Both the position numbers and the translations under genes were made by a program. The notes under the pieces were generated by a model. It was not told where the DNA came from. It saw nothing but the letters and a program-made list of their open reading frames with translations, and did not search any database. Shown here one piece after another: positions 35,724-46,392 of a stretch of 64,000 bases of DNA. Source of the DNA: Glandiceps talaboti (Eukaryota > Hemichordata > Enteropneusta > Spengelidae); NCBI RefSeq assembly GCF_964340395.1, contig NC_135559.1, positions 97,001-161,000 of the forward strand, read 5' to 3'. The stretch's first letter is position 1; each line of letters starts with the position of its first letter.

Positions 35724-35895
35724 TGTTGTACTGTACTGTATTGTACTGTATTGTATTGTATTGTATTGTATTGTATTGTCCTGTACTGTACTGTGTTGTG
35801 TTGTGTTGTATTGTATTGCATTGTATTGCATTGTATTGTGTTGTGTTGTGTTGTGTTGTATTGTGTTGTGTTGTGTTGTATTGTATTGTATTGTA
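35724..35895 (+). repeat. TTGTA/CTGTA/TTGTG pentanucleotide tail of the LINE
   Basis: More than 30 units with a 5-bp step and T/C and A/G variants at fixed positions. It starts exactly where the LINE 3' UTR ends, so it is best read as the element's own 3' tail, expanded. All frames on both strands are open here for trivial reasons. Confidence 0.93.
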
Positions 35896-36489
35896 TGCCT
35901 GGTGTCAGAATTGACTTGATTCAATATTGAAATAAATTAATGTTGTACGTAGTGTGACCATCTAAGTTTGTATCAGTATACAATACCGATCATATTTTGC
36001 AACACAATCTGATTAAAATCTGATGTGGTAAACTGGGAAGGCGGTGACCACTTGGAATAAAAACAAACATCACAAAACGATGGTTTTCATGGTGTCAAAT
36101 ACTTGCTAATATAATCCCACCCATATCTAGTGGCAAATTCCTTAGTCCTGATCAATCTGGCAAAGAAATGAATTTTGTAATGTCAAAATTCTTTTACAGT
36201 CATGTACCTTTTACTGATTGCCAGGAAAATGTTTTGTTATTGTTGCCCAACAGTGCTGTTCAAGTGTTCTTTCTCAAGTCAATGCAAATATCTTGGAAAA
36301 TGTGCATATTCCTTCAGCAAAATGATAAATGTTGTGGATCACCAGTGATTTGTAACTGTCTACATGATCTTATCAACTCCCTTATATTATGTCAGATATT
36401 GTAATGTAGTACTTAATGAGTCATGGGATCACTTTATTTGATATTGAAACTTGATATCACCACAAAAGTTAATTAATGTGGATTGATGT
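35896..36489. other. Unique AT-rich sequence
   Basis: A 78-codon frame at 36168-36404 has no recognised motif. Confidence 0.35.
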
Positions 36490-36660
36490 CTGATTTAAAT
36501 GATGTTACTACAAAGACACAGTTAAACTTTACAAATGATGTTACTACAAAGACATTTACTTTAGAAATGATGTTATTGCACACTGTTATTTTAGAAATGA
36601 TGTTACTGCACACTGTTATTTTAGAAATGATGTTACTACAAAGTCATTTACTACAAACAA
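36490..36660. repeat. 33-36-bp minisatellite, about 5 copies
   Basis: Unit like TTTAGAAATGATGTTACTGC-ACACTGTTAT, with ACTACAAAGACA variants in the outer copies. Confidence 0.88.
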
Positions 36661-36996
36661 TGTAACATTATGTTACAAATACAATGTCGCTTAATACATT
36701 AAAAAACAACATGTGCATGTATAGCATGCATAAGCTGTGATAAATTCAGTTGGTACATAGATGACTTTATAGATGATTTTGTCCCCACATTTGGAAGCAT
36801 GGGATGGAGTTGAGTAATAAACAAACTGCAAAATCAGACCAATTGAATATTAATGAATGAATAATCATTTAAAAGAAGTAGTGAATTTCTAATACTTGAC
36901 AATGTACATGATGGATTTACCAACTCAATCCCATGTTACTATCAAGGATATTTGTATTTGCACTGCTGAATGTCTACGTAACAAGCTTAATTACCT
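36661..36996. other. Unique AT-rich spacer
   Basis: Nothing recognised. Confidence 0.4.
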
Positions 36997-37205
36997 TGAC
37001 GTGGAACATGACAGTGTGAGAGTGACGTGGAACATGACAGTGTGAGAATGACGTGGAACATGACAGCGTGAGAGAGACGTGGAACATGACAGTGTGAGAA
37101 TGACATGGAACATGACAGTGTGAGAGTGACGTGGAACATGACAGTGTGAGAGTGACATGGAACATGACAGTGAGAGAGACGTGGAACATGACAGTGTGAG
37201 AGTGA
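36997..37205. repeat. 26-bp minisatellite, 8 copies
   Basis: Unit GACGTGGAACATGACAGTGT-GAGAGT; variants ACATGG and a copy lacking TG. Confidence 0.95.
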
Positions 37206-37239
37206 ATATGGCAATTAAGTCTATGGGCTAGATGCATGT

Positions 37240-37650
37240 ACACTTTATGTCTAAAGCAATTGTGTGGAAAGTTTATGCTGCCAGTGGCACAATAATAACA
37301 TAATTTGATGATGTTGGTGTTGGTGTTAAAGCAACTGCATGGTAATGAATATGGGAGAACTCTTGGCTGGAGTTATACTGTTGTGTATTAATTAAAGCAG
37401 TGCTGTAAAATGTTTATGCTGCCATGATAATCGTGTCATGATAAAAACACAATGTATTGTCATGATATGTTGGTGTTATAAGCAACTCCATAATGATGGA
37501 CATGACAAAGATCGTGGCAAGAGTTACTGGTATGTATTAAAGCAGTGTTGTAAAAAGTTTATGCTGCCATCAGAATGGCACAATAATAAAATGATCTTGA
37601 TAATGTTGGTGGTAAAAGCAACTAAAATGGAAGTGCTCTCAGTTAAAGCT
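37240..37650. repeat. Degenerate repeat of about 145 bp, 3-4 copies
   Basis: The words TTAAAGCA, then TGT(G/A)(G/A)AAA, GTTTATGCTGCCA, then GGCACAATAATAA, then TTGGTGTTAAAGCAACT recur near 37263, 37406 and 37552, with a partial start near 37645. Confidence 0.8.
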
Positions 37651-38018
37651 ATGCTGCAGTGCAAGCAATGGTGCATACAATTTATGCTGCAGTGCAAGCA
37701 ATGGTGCATACAATTTATGCTGCAGTGCAAGCAGTGGTGCATACAATTTATGCTGCAGTGCAAGCAGTGGTGCATACAATTTATGCTGCAGTGCAAGCAG
37801 TGGTGCATACAATTTATGCTGCAGTGCAAGCAGTGGTGCATACAATTTATGCTGCAGTGCAAGCAGTGGTGCATACAATTTATGCTGCAGTGCAAGCAGT
37901 GGTGCATACAATTTATGCTGCAGTGCAAGCAGTGGTGCATACAATTTATGCTGCAGTGCAAGCAGTGGTGCATACAATTTATGCTGCAGTGCAAGCAGTG
38001 GTGCATACAATTTATGCC
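37645..38018. repeat. 33-bp minisatellite, 11 copies
   Basis: Unit ATGCTGCAGTGCAAGCAGTG-GTGCATACAATTT. Being 33 bp (11 codons) with no stop in most frames, it creates open frames of 129-197 codons on both strands; these are repeat artefacts. The first two copies have CAAGCAATG instead of CAAGCAGTG. TTTATGCTGC matches the same word in the adjacent 145-bp repeat, from which the array seems to have grown. Confidence 0.97.
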
Positions 38019-38635
38019 CCTGTGTCAATAGTTAATCATTATCGTGATGATGTTGGCATTCTTCATAGCTGAAATGTGATCAAAGTTTATCAACCAAAAT
38101 TCAGATCTTATTAACCTTGTCATTAGCATAGGAGCATAATAGATTGTTAACAGGTGACTCAAAAATGTGTATGGTTTAAGTTCTTATACACACATGCTCA
38201 TATTTCTTGTCCCACTATCATATCCATCATCAAAATTATTTCTGTGTAATTTTACATTCAGGAGGTGAAATGTAATAAATATCACTGTAATTTATCACTT
38301 TTACTGGAATACACTGTGTTTATATTTATCACCAGATACATGTATATGATATAATTCTGTTTCACTATAATTACGTAACTCAACAGGTCTCACGCAATTA
38401 CGTAATATGGTTATACTTACTATTAGCATATACTACACTGGTACAGTTGTAGTACCCAGCTAGAAGTTTTAATGCTAAGAATTTGTATTGTTTTTCTTTG
38501 CTTAATAATCTTAAATGGATAAAAATCCATATATGGATAGTAACATGGCATTATTTTATAAACTGATTGGAGGAGGCAGACAGAGTTGTGGGTAGGTGGT
38601 AGGTTGGTAGATGTTATATACAGATTATTACTATA
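38019..38635. other. Unique AT-rich sequence
   Basis: Nothing recognised. Confidence 0.4.
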
Positions 38636-38696
38636 CAGATGGATGGATGTGGACAGACAGACAGACAGACAGACGGATGGACGGACGGACGGATGA
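38636..38696. repeat. (GACA)n/(GACG)n compound microsatellite
   Basis: GATGGATG, then GACAGACAGACA, then ACGGACGGACGG. It is the same motif class as the (CCGT)n of families 2 and 3, but no family ends are visible next to it. Confidence 0.93.
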
Positions 38697-39918
38697 AAAT
38701 ACAGAGACTCAAACTTAGTGAAGAGAGTGATAGAAACAAATGGAAACTCATCACAGCTAGACAATGAAACACTCACAAAGAATGGCAGGCAGAAAGAAAA
38801 AACAGACACGACACATCGTCATAAAAAGCATCACTTTAATGTTTTCTTGACCTCAGGATATATGTCTAGAATCGTTTTTATCTGGAGAGTAGAGTTACTA
38901 AAATGAAATGCCAAACTTTTATACAGATAATGCCAAGCTTAAGGTGTGTATATTCTCCTCAGGCAAACTTTCTCAGACTGGCTTCTCAACACACTAATGG
39001 TTATTTTGACTTCTGATATTTCAGAAGCAAATATTTGTCAAAATAGATAATGGAAGTTTGTCATTTACTATGTTCAGACTACAATTGTGAGTTTCACTCT
39101 GAGGTGACATAAATTAGTAAAACTGATAAGCTGGATTTGGGACTACAGTCAGACACTGAATTTTTGTACCTGACAGATCACATACCAAAGTCATCCAATA
39201 TTAGCATATAGCTTTCATTTCTTTCTTTCATTTATCAGCAACCCTGAATTTTAACCCTGGAACCTCCTTATCTAGGAAACTAGATACACTTATGTAATCA
39301 AATGGAATTTTGTGTCAGACACAAAAGATAAGTCGCCTCTAAACCTCCATTGTACCTGACCTGAATTAATCTGACTCAAAGTTAACATTAACCGTTCATA
39401 TTTTTGGTTTTTAATGTTAGGTAAGACTAGAATCGACTCAGAGTTGACTCAACTGGCTAAGTGAGAACCCCTAATTATCCTATGTAGACAAGCAAGTGTT
39501 TTGTCATCTTTTTATCAAATGCCAGAAGTTGAATCATGCAGAAATCACTCGGTGGTGTACATGTAGTACCAGTGTAGTTCCAGTATAGTATCGTTACCAT
39601 TTACACCTCCACTCACATTAAATGTATAGTCAAAGTCGTTACTCTCGAAGTCCTGAGATGAATGAGATATAATTTGACGTTCATTCACAGCCACCCACAC
39701 AGTCATTAACATCATGTCTTTGTTAATCAGTCACAAAATCCTAACCGATAACACAGTCTCTCATAAAGTTAGTGTTTATTGAGGCAGTTATGTAATGTCC
39801 AAATATGGTATATTTGTCAGCTCAGGATGCTACTTATACACTGTTTACGTCACTATAACAGTTGGGGTTCACTGATTGGATGAACAACTTTTTGTGATGA
39901 TTGGGGGACTTTGACCAG
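38697..39918. other. Unique sequence
   Basis: No gene or RNA recognised. Confidence 0.4.
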
Positions 39919-39958
39919 ACGTGGTTTTAGTTAGAAACCACGTCAGCATCCAGACTAA
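39919..39958 (-). other. Repeat end with hairpin, shared with 28136-28170
   Basis: ACGTGGTTT (39919-39927) pairs with AAACCACGT (39935-39943) and is followed by GCATCCAGACTAA, the complement of the 28136 end. Confidence 0.5.
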
Positions 39959-40060
39959 TGTAGTACTAGTGGTAAGGATGGAGGTAGGTAAGTTTACATT
40001 CTGAGATCAACGTTGGTGTTACTTCCAATTGAATCATTATTGATAGAACAATAAATGAAA

Positions 40061-40296
40061 GTCACCAGATGGGGGACTGGTAGAGGGAGATAGGTGTGCA
40101 GTATAATCTTGTGATCAGCATTGGGTGATGCTTATTTTAACAATTCAATGTGTAAAAGTCATCAGGTACATGGGGGAGTGGTCGGGGGAGGAATGTGTGC
40201 AGTATAATCTGATGGATTACAAGACTTGGGATTCCTTAGGTTATACTGCACACCTACCTCCCTCTACCCCCCCCCCCCCCCCAACCTGGTGACTTC
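40061..40296. mobile_element. Foldback element with three copies of one arm
   Basis: AGTCACCAGATGGGGG, then GTAGAGGGAGATAGGTGTGC, AGTATAATC (40061-40109) is repeated directly but diverged at 40157-40210 (AGTCATCAGGTACATGGGGG then GTGTGCAGTATAATC) and in inverted orientation at 40228-40296 (GGTTATACTGCACACCTACC, TCCCTCTAC, a run of about 18 C, AACCTGGTGACTT). A MITE-like hairpin with a tandem-duplicated left arm is the simplest reading. Superfamily not assigned. Confidence 0.75.
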
Positions 40297-41118
40297 AGAA
40301 TTGTTCGTGACATGATAATCCCATCAGTGATATGCAAACTAGGTCGACTCTATAATTGTGTCTTTTGGTCAACAATCTTTCATTCCAATACTACTGAGCA
40401 GATTGGGCTGAAATTTAATTCTGTTGCATCTAGGGATGTGTAAATGAAGAACTGTTAAGCATGTGATGATCTTATTAGCGATATGCAAATTAAATGTAAA
40501 AATGTGAATTTTGGTTAACATATCTCAAGAAGTACTTGGTCAGTGATGCTGAAATTTGGTGAGATTTTTTTGACATTTTTCACAGCCCTAGCAACCATGA
40601 CCACGCCCTTACCAACAACCAAATGCCAGACTAAGTATATTCTGCTAAAATAACATCATCTGGTAGGCAAGCGAATAAACATTCAAAAAATGTATACGAG
40701 TATCCCTAGCAACAAGACCACACCCATAACAAAAGCCAAATGATGGTGTATGTTGCAAAGATAACAGGAATTAACAGACAAGTGATTAAACATTCACAAA
40801 AATGTATACAAATATGCGTAACAACAAGACCACACCCATAGCAGCAGCCATGTGATGATGTATATTGCAAAGATAGCAGCAGGGATGATTTGGCTAGTGG
40901 ATAAACGTTCAAAAGGCAAATGCAAATATGCCTAGCAACAAGACCACGCCCATAACAACATTCAAATGATGGCGTATTGGTAACAGTAACAACAGGGCTG
41001 GATAGGCAGCTGGATAAACATTTGGCAAATGAACACGCACATGTATATGTAGCATGGATCAGCATGTGGATAAATAAGATTAAACTATACAGTTGTGCTA
41101 CAACACCATTGGTGCAAT
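40297..41118 (+). mobile_element. Family 1 repeat, copy F (5'-truncated, 3' end intact)
   Basis: Enters the core at GTTCGTGACATGATAATCCC, directly against the foldback element. It continues through ATATGCAAACTAGG-type blocks and about four 115-bp units, and ends with CAGTTGTGCTACAACACCAT and the TTGGTGC palindrome remnant. Confidence 0.78.
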
Positions 41119-42116
41119 TGAATTTCTTTATATATTTACCATTTTCATCACTTGCATGATATCACTAGCTTGTTCTCTTGGTTTTTCCAGCTGAATGTTA
41201 AAATGGCCTTGAACATTCATTACAAATTTCTTTTAAAGTATAAATACATGTAGACTGAAAGGTGCAATAGCAGGTGCCTCATCTACTAGCTTCAGAAAAC
41301 ATAAAACATTGTGTGCAGGGGTTCAGTGTGCGTGATAGATTGACAGTGCCGGAATTCACCTCCAAGGGATTGTTAGCCTCTATGGAGCTCCCTGATCTTC
41401 CAAAACATCATTAGCCGCCAAATTGTCCACTTAACTGTGTTTCTATCAATTTCCAGTCATTTCACTGCCAACCACTCAACATGCCTCAAGGGTTGCAATC
41501 AAAAACCCACAGCTCTTTGATTACCGCTACAACTTAAATCGCTTGGTAGAAATAGTAAGGCAGTTCATTCAGCTAATAAACAGAACATCTGCTCCATTTA
41601 TTTTACTCTAAATGATCGATGTGTTCACAGGAATTTGAGTGTTATTAGAGAGCAAACAATATGACTGTGTCAGTCCTTACACCTTTATTTGACTCAGCCA
41701 CTCAGAATTGATAGGATGGATTTACAATGTATTCTGTAAGCTGATGTAATGTCTGTTGTCAAGTATCGTTGCGCCATCTTGTACTGTTTGTATACCTTTG
41801 TATGTTTTTGCGCCATTCTGTACTGATTGTATACCTGTGTATGTTTTTTTCAGTTCACCTACCACAGAACATTTTGGCTTTATACCTATAACCAACTTAT
41901 TGTGGTCTGCATGGATTTGATGACTAAAATTTTGTTAAATTATAATTAAACTTAAACTGTTTTTTCTTTTTACAATATTCATATTTTGTGAAATTTGTAC
42001 ATTCACTTATTCTATTCTAGTTATGGATTTGATGTTATGAAAACTTAATTTAGTTTTATTACAAAAAAGCAGAACAAATTTCAAAATTCATAATGTTACT
42101 ATTGTTAGTAATTTTT
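41119..42116. other. Unique sequence with a short two-copy repeat
   Basis: 41768-41850 holds two copies of about 42 bp (GCGCCATCTTGTACTGTTTG-TATACC, then GCGCCATTCTGTACTGATTG-TATACC). 41330-41500 is somewhat richer in G+C but no open frame stands out. Confidence 0.4.
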
Positions 42117-42174
42117 AGCACAACTGAACTGATACAGTTCAGTAGTGCTATAGGCATAGCAAAGTGTCTGTCTA

Positions 42175-42215
<41 letters not shown>

Positions 42216-42465
42216 ACGCACGTGTGTAAACAACTTAAACTCAAAAACCACGGGACCGATTCCCATGATATTTGGTGAGTGTATTACCGTGGATGTCTAG
42301 TTGGGAATTGTTCAAATCAAAATTATCTTACCACCGGCGTGTGATTTGGGTAAAAAATGTGAATTTTGGTTAAAAAAACTTAAAACTCAAAAACTACTGT
42401 GCAGATCGGTCTGAAATTTAGTGGAAACATTGTTATTGGTGTTTAGATTTTGACAAGTAATAATT
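42117..42465 (+). mobile_element. Family 1 repeat, copy G (3'-truncated)
   Basis: Intact head hairpin GCAC-A-ACTGAACT, loop GATAC, AGTTCAGT-A-GTGC; (TG)n at about 42177-42213; core up to GAAACATTGTTATTGGTGTT, then unrelated sequence. Confidence 0.82.
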
Positions 42466-43189
42466 GTAAATGGGTGTCAACTTACATGGCTTGGATAGTC
42501 TGTGTAATATATTAGCCAACACTACTACACTGAAATATGATCATGTAACTTGTAAATTTTTGCTTTCATTATTTTCATCATACCAGTTGAAACATAAACG
42601 ACTCATGAATTAACAATCAAAAGTCAAGAAAGCCTTTTAAACTTTAGTATTTTAACCGACATTTTGACCTTACACGAGAGGTCTTCTTAGGGTCTAAAAT
42701 TAAAAACTGCCATTTTGAACTTGCAAGGATATTACAAACAATAGGATATATATATACAAAATAAGTTTAATTTGTGTAAATACTTTATATATACATGTAC
42801 ATATATACAAGTCCATTTTACCAAATTGATATGCTTTTACTTTAAAATCTTTGTATTTAATCACAAAACAAAATGAGAGTTATATGTATGGGGAGGGGAC
42901 AAAATGATATGTATGATAACAGCCATTGGGGGTATGACCAAGTTTAATGGGGTGACACTAATAGTATCACAAGTGAAGCAAAATCACAAACTGTGATGTA
43001 GACAGACTAGTTGTATATTCAGTGGTGGCATTGATGGAAAGCCAGGAAAGAAAAGGAAATTTGATCAAATTAACAGTTTCCTATATACATTCCTGTGTGA
43101 TTTGAGAGGAAGGCCTAAAGAGAACGATCTTGGAATTATAATGTACATATTTAATATATAGAATAATTTCCTACGGATATCATGGATTG
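42466..43189. other. Unique AT-rich sequence
   Basis: Nothing recognised. Confidence 0.4.
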
Positions 43190-43230
43190 AATCACAGACA
43201 AGTAAGAAGACTTGTTACTTGTCTGTGATT
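43190..43230. other. Perfect 16-bp stem palindrome, ATCACAGACAAG type
   Basis: AATCACAGACAAGTAA (43190-43205), 9-nt spacer, TTACTTGTCTGTGATT (43215-43230). It shares 13 nt with the palindrome at 59488-59522. Function unknown. Confidence 0.9.
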
Positions 43231-43394
43231 GAATTGATACATAATAAACCATGGTATTGAATTCTAATGTATGCATTTTGGCTCTAAATGTAATTTAGCT
43301 TTTTAGCTGAAGTTATGTTTGTGCATACTTAAATTAGCAACTGTTTTTGAAAGATTAAATTTTGTAAAGTTATTTTGCATATAATTGTCTTTAT
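43231..43394. other. AT-rich spacer
   Basis: Nothing recognised. Confidence 0.4.
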
Positions 43395-43580
43395 AGCACA
43401 ACTGAACTGAGGTTCAGTAATGTGTGTGTGTGTGTGTGTGTGTAAACAACTTAAAGTAAAAAAAACAAAAAACGCCAGACCAATCGGCTTGGTATTTGCT
43501 GGGGACATTACTTAGGGTATGTAGATTGTTCAAATCAAAATGATCACATCATAGATGTGCGTTTTGGGTAAAAAACATAG
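43395..43580 (+). mobile_element. Family 1 repeat, copy H (head and first core block only)
   Basis: AGCACAACTGAACTGAGGTT CAGTAATG, short (TG)n, AAACAACTTAAAGT, then the core to TGCGTTTTGGGTAAAAAAC. Confidence 0.78.
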
Positions 43581-43738
43581 TGTTAAAAAATGCTTTGACT
43601 TTGCCTAGAAATGAAAGGTTCTTGTTTTATTGATGCAATGAAACAATTAAATCTTTTATGTGCTACATGTACTTCACATCTCAATGTCAATGGCATCAAG
43701 ATTACCCTCTGTTTGAGGTTACTTGGAAACACTGTTTT
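43581..43738. other. Spacer between copies H and I
   Basis: No family 1 sequence recognised. Confidence 0.4.
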
Positions 43739-44110
43739 AGCACAGCTGAATTAAATCATAGACACTGTCTATGATTAAAACAGGTTCATTCATGATAAAG
43801 AGTCTTGTTTGGGTCAAAAAGTGTGATTTTGGGTTTAAAAAACTTAAACTCAAAAACTACTCTGCAGATCGGGAAGTTTGGTGGGAACAATCTTAGGGGT
43901 ATTTAGATTAAGAATTGTTCAGGACATGATCCCATCAGTGATATGCAAATTAGCTATAAAAATGTGTCACTACTGAGCAGATTGGGCTGAAATTTAATGG
44001 GGATGGATCTATGGGTATTACATACATATGAAGAAATATTAAGCATATAATGATCTCATCAGTGATATGCAAATTAGATGTAAAAATGTGAATTTTGGCC
44101 AAACATTCAT
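43739..44110 (+). mobile_element. Family 1 repeat, copy I (variant head, no microsatellite)
   Basis: Head AGCACAGCTGAA followed by a different palindrome (AATCATAGACA-CTG-TCTATGATT), then core blocks AACTTAAACTCAAAAACTAC and AGTGATATGCAAATTAGATG. It lacks (TG)n and the 115-bp units and ends near 44110. Its head hairpin is unlike that of B and G, so it may be a subfamily. Confidence 0.65.
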
Positions 44111-44358
44111 TATAGTGGGGTAGACCAAATTATCACCTACCATAAGTTAACATTATAGTGGTGTAGACTAGATTCACCTACCATAAGTTAACATTTTTCA
44201 TAATCCAGTAATAAAAGTGTCTTTCAAAACAGAAAAAAATCAAAATCTGTTGCTTTTTTCCCAAACTTTTATTTCAAATTAGTCTTATCATCCACATTTC
44301 TTGTGTCTGCTGGTTCAAAATAAGACAATATTTTCATCTTGTATGTGCACAACTAATT
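44111..44358. other. Spacer with a two-copy repeat
   Basis: TATAGTGGGGTAGACCAAAT-type sequence with CACCTACCATAAGTTAACAT is duplicated at about 44112-44200. Confidence 0.6.
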
Positions 44359-45317
44359 AGTCCCCGCCGGACGAAGTCCGGGACAGGGACTTATGGATTG
44401 GGTTCCGTCTGTCCGTGCGTCTGTGCGTCCGTCCACAGCCGTTTCTTGGAGATGCCTGGACCGATTTTTTTCAAACTTGGTACAGGGGCAACATACAATG
44501 GCATACATATGCACGTCAATTTGTTTCATGATACGATCCAATATGGCCGCCTGGCAGCCATTTTGTTTGCAAATTTTCCCTGTCTAAAGCCATAACTCAG
44601 ACATGCTTGAACAGATCTCATTCAAAGTTGGTATTAGGACAGTGTTCTATGACATACATGTGCATATCCATTTTCATCGTGATACGATCCAATATGGCTG
44701 CCTAGCAGCCATTTTGTTTGTGAATTTTCCATGTCCAAAGCCATAACTCAGACATGCTTGAACAGATCTCATTCAAAGTTGGTATTAGGACAGTGTTTTA
44801 TGACATACATGTGCATATCTATTTGTTGTCATGATATAATCCAATATGGCCGCCTAGCAGCCATTTTGTTTGCGATTTTTCTATGTCCAAAGCCATAACT
44901 CAGACATGCTTGAACAGATCTCATTCAAAGTTGGTATTAGGACAGTGTTCTATGACATACATGTGCATATCCATTTTCATTGTGATACGATCCAATATGC
45001 CTGCCTGGCAGCCATTTTGTTTGCGAATTTTCCATGTCCAAAGCCATAACTCAGACATGCTTGAACAGATCTCATTCAAAGTTGGTATTAGGACAGTGTT
45101 CTATGACATACATGTGCATATCCATTTTCTTCGTGATACGATCCCCCATACCCGACCCATCCTTTATTGTTGTAGGCATGTTCCATGTCCAACAAGCAGA
45201 CACAACATATGTAAGTCTGTTTGATTTAGGTTCACAAGTGTTGTTGCGTGATCAGAGTAGTGATAATTCCTTAAAACCCAATCATATAGCAGGGACTATG
45301 TCATTCTCAATGACTTG
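44359..45317 (+). mobile_element. Family 2 repeat, copy b (full length, HINE/pearl-like)
   Basis: The head folds: AGTCCC (44359-44364) pairs with GGGACT (44386-44391) and, inside, CCGGAC with GTCCGG around GAA. Then come a (CCGT)n-like microsatellite, one diverged unit (GACCGATTTTTTTCAAACTT), and four units of about 151 bp anchored on GCCATAACTCAGACATGC at 44589, 44740, 44892 and 45043. The 3' end has AGGGACT (45291-45297), inverted relative to the head, then the palindrome GTCATT-CTC-AATGAC (45300-45314) and TTG. There is no coding capacity; overlapping frames of 64-113 codons are repeat artefacts. Confidence 0.82.
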
Positions 45318-46007
45318 TTTTATATAGGCATGACTACACAAGAGAATTTCCCTCTATTGGGTGATACAGTAATTTTATCATCATCATCACAAAAGTGAAA
45401 TGAAAGCATTCTTTATACTCAATTCATGTAATCCATCAGGAGTACAGTTTGACGTCAAAACTTAAATTTAGTGATACAAAATTTATTATTCTGTATTATC
45501 TTTTGAGGAGTAGATTCTTTAAATATTGAAATTTGCTAGATTAATTTTTTAAATATCCCCAAAGGACTTGTTGAATGAGGAAGTAATATGTGTAATGTAC
45601 CATGAATACACTAATGTGATGAAAAAGTCACACAACACCAATTTTATCATGAGTAGTATAAAAACGACTTGTATTGAATGTTTTATTTTTAATTTCCTTA
45701 GTGGGCTATTTAAAGAAGTTTAAGTTAAATTTAGGGAATCTTAAATTTTTCCAAACCCATTTTATTCTATAGCATTGTAGAAAGAACAGTTCTGGCACAT
45801 GTATCAGCTTTTATGGAATACAGTCTGTAACTGTATGGATTTTGTTGTTTACTTTTGTTGCCTTTGAAAAAAATTATGTTTATGTTCCTACTACTAAGCA
45901 TGGTGAGTGTTACCTAGCAACTGCCAAAGCTCTCAGGCATTCATATGATTATCATTCATTGATTAGCAAATCAAGTGGTCTGAGGTTTGGGATCAATAAA
46001 TTTGTTA
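45318..46007. other. Unique AT-rich sequence
   Basis: Part of a 106-codon frame starting at 45842 lies here and runs into the family 3 repeat; it is not supported as a gene. Confidence 0.4.
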
Positions 46008-46300
46008 GCACCCCTCCCCCAGGAGGGGAGGCTATCACAATGGGCTCCACTGCATCTGTTCATCCATCCGTCCATACATGCGTGCATGCATCTGTCTATC
46101 CGTCTGTCCGTCCATACGTAATACATTATTTCTCAAACATGCATTATCTGACACAAAGGTGACATATTGTATGGGACTTATTATTCACGTCTATTTGTTT
46201 TTTATATATGCAAATTTGACTGCATGGCAGCCATATTTGTAGTTAAAAAATCAATATTTACTGCATAGCTCAAAAACTGTAATACGGTACGGTATGTGTG
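46008..46300 (+). mobile_element. Family 3 repeat copy (forward)
   Basis: The head palindrome CCCCTC...GAGGGG is followed by GGCTATCACAATGGGCT, a CCGT/CATC-like microsatellite, TCAAACATGCATTATCTGAC, ACAAAGGTGACATATTGTAT and GCAAATTTGACTGCATGGCA. The same order occurs at 53741 and in reverse at 23805 and 50745. Confidence 0.65.
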
Positions 46301-46392
46301 TATGTATGTGTGTGGGGGGGGGGTTATAAATATGGTTTGGTAAATGATTGCAGATATTTCAGCAGTTAGAGTGATCTCCATGCAAAAGACAT

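Noticed and set aside
35712-35930. Cys/Val/Leu/Tyr-rich and Gln/Tyr/Asn-rich frames
   Set aside because: Translation of the pentamer tail; every frame is open.
37438-38031. 197-codon plus frame and 129-160-codon frames on both strands
   Set aside because: The 33-bp unit has no stop in several frames, so long open frames on both strands follow automatically. No start context, splice sites or non-repeat domain.
38423-38809. 128-codon minus frame with Ser/Val/Cys repeats
   Set aside because: The centre is the GACA/GACG microsatellite; the flanks have no recognised motif.
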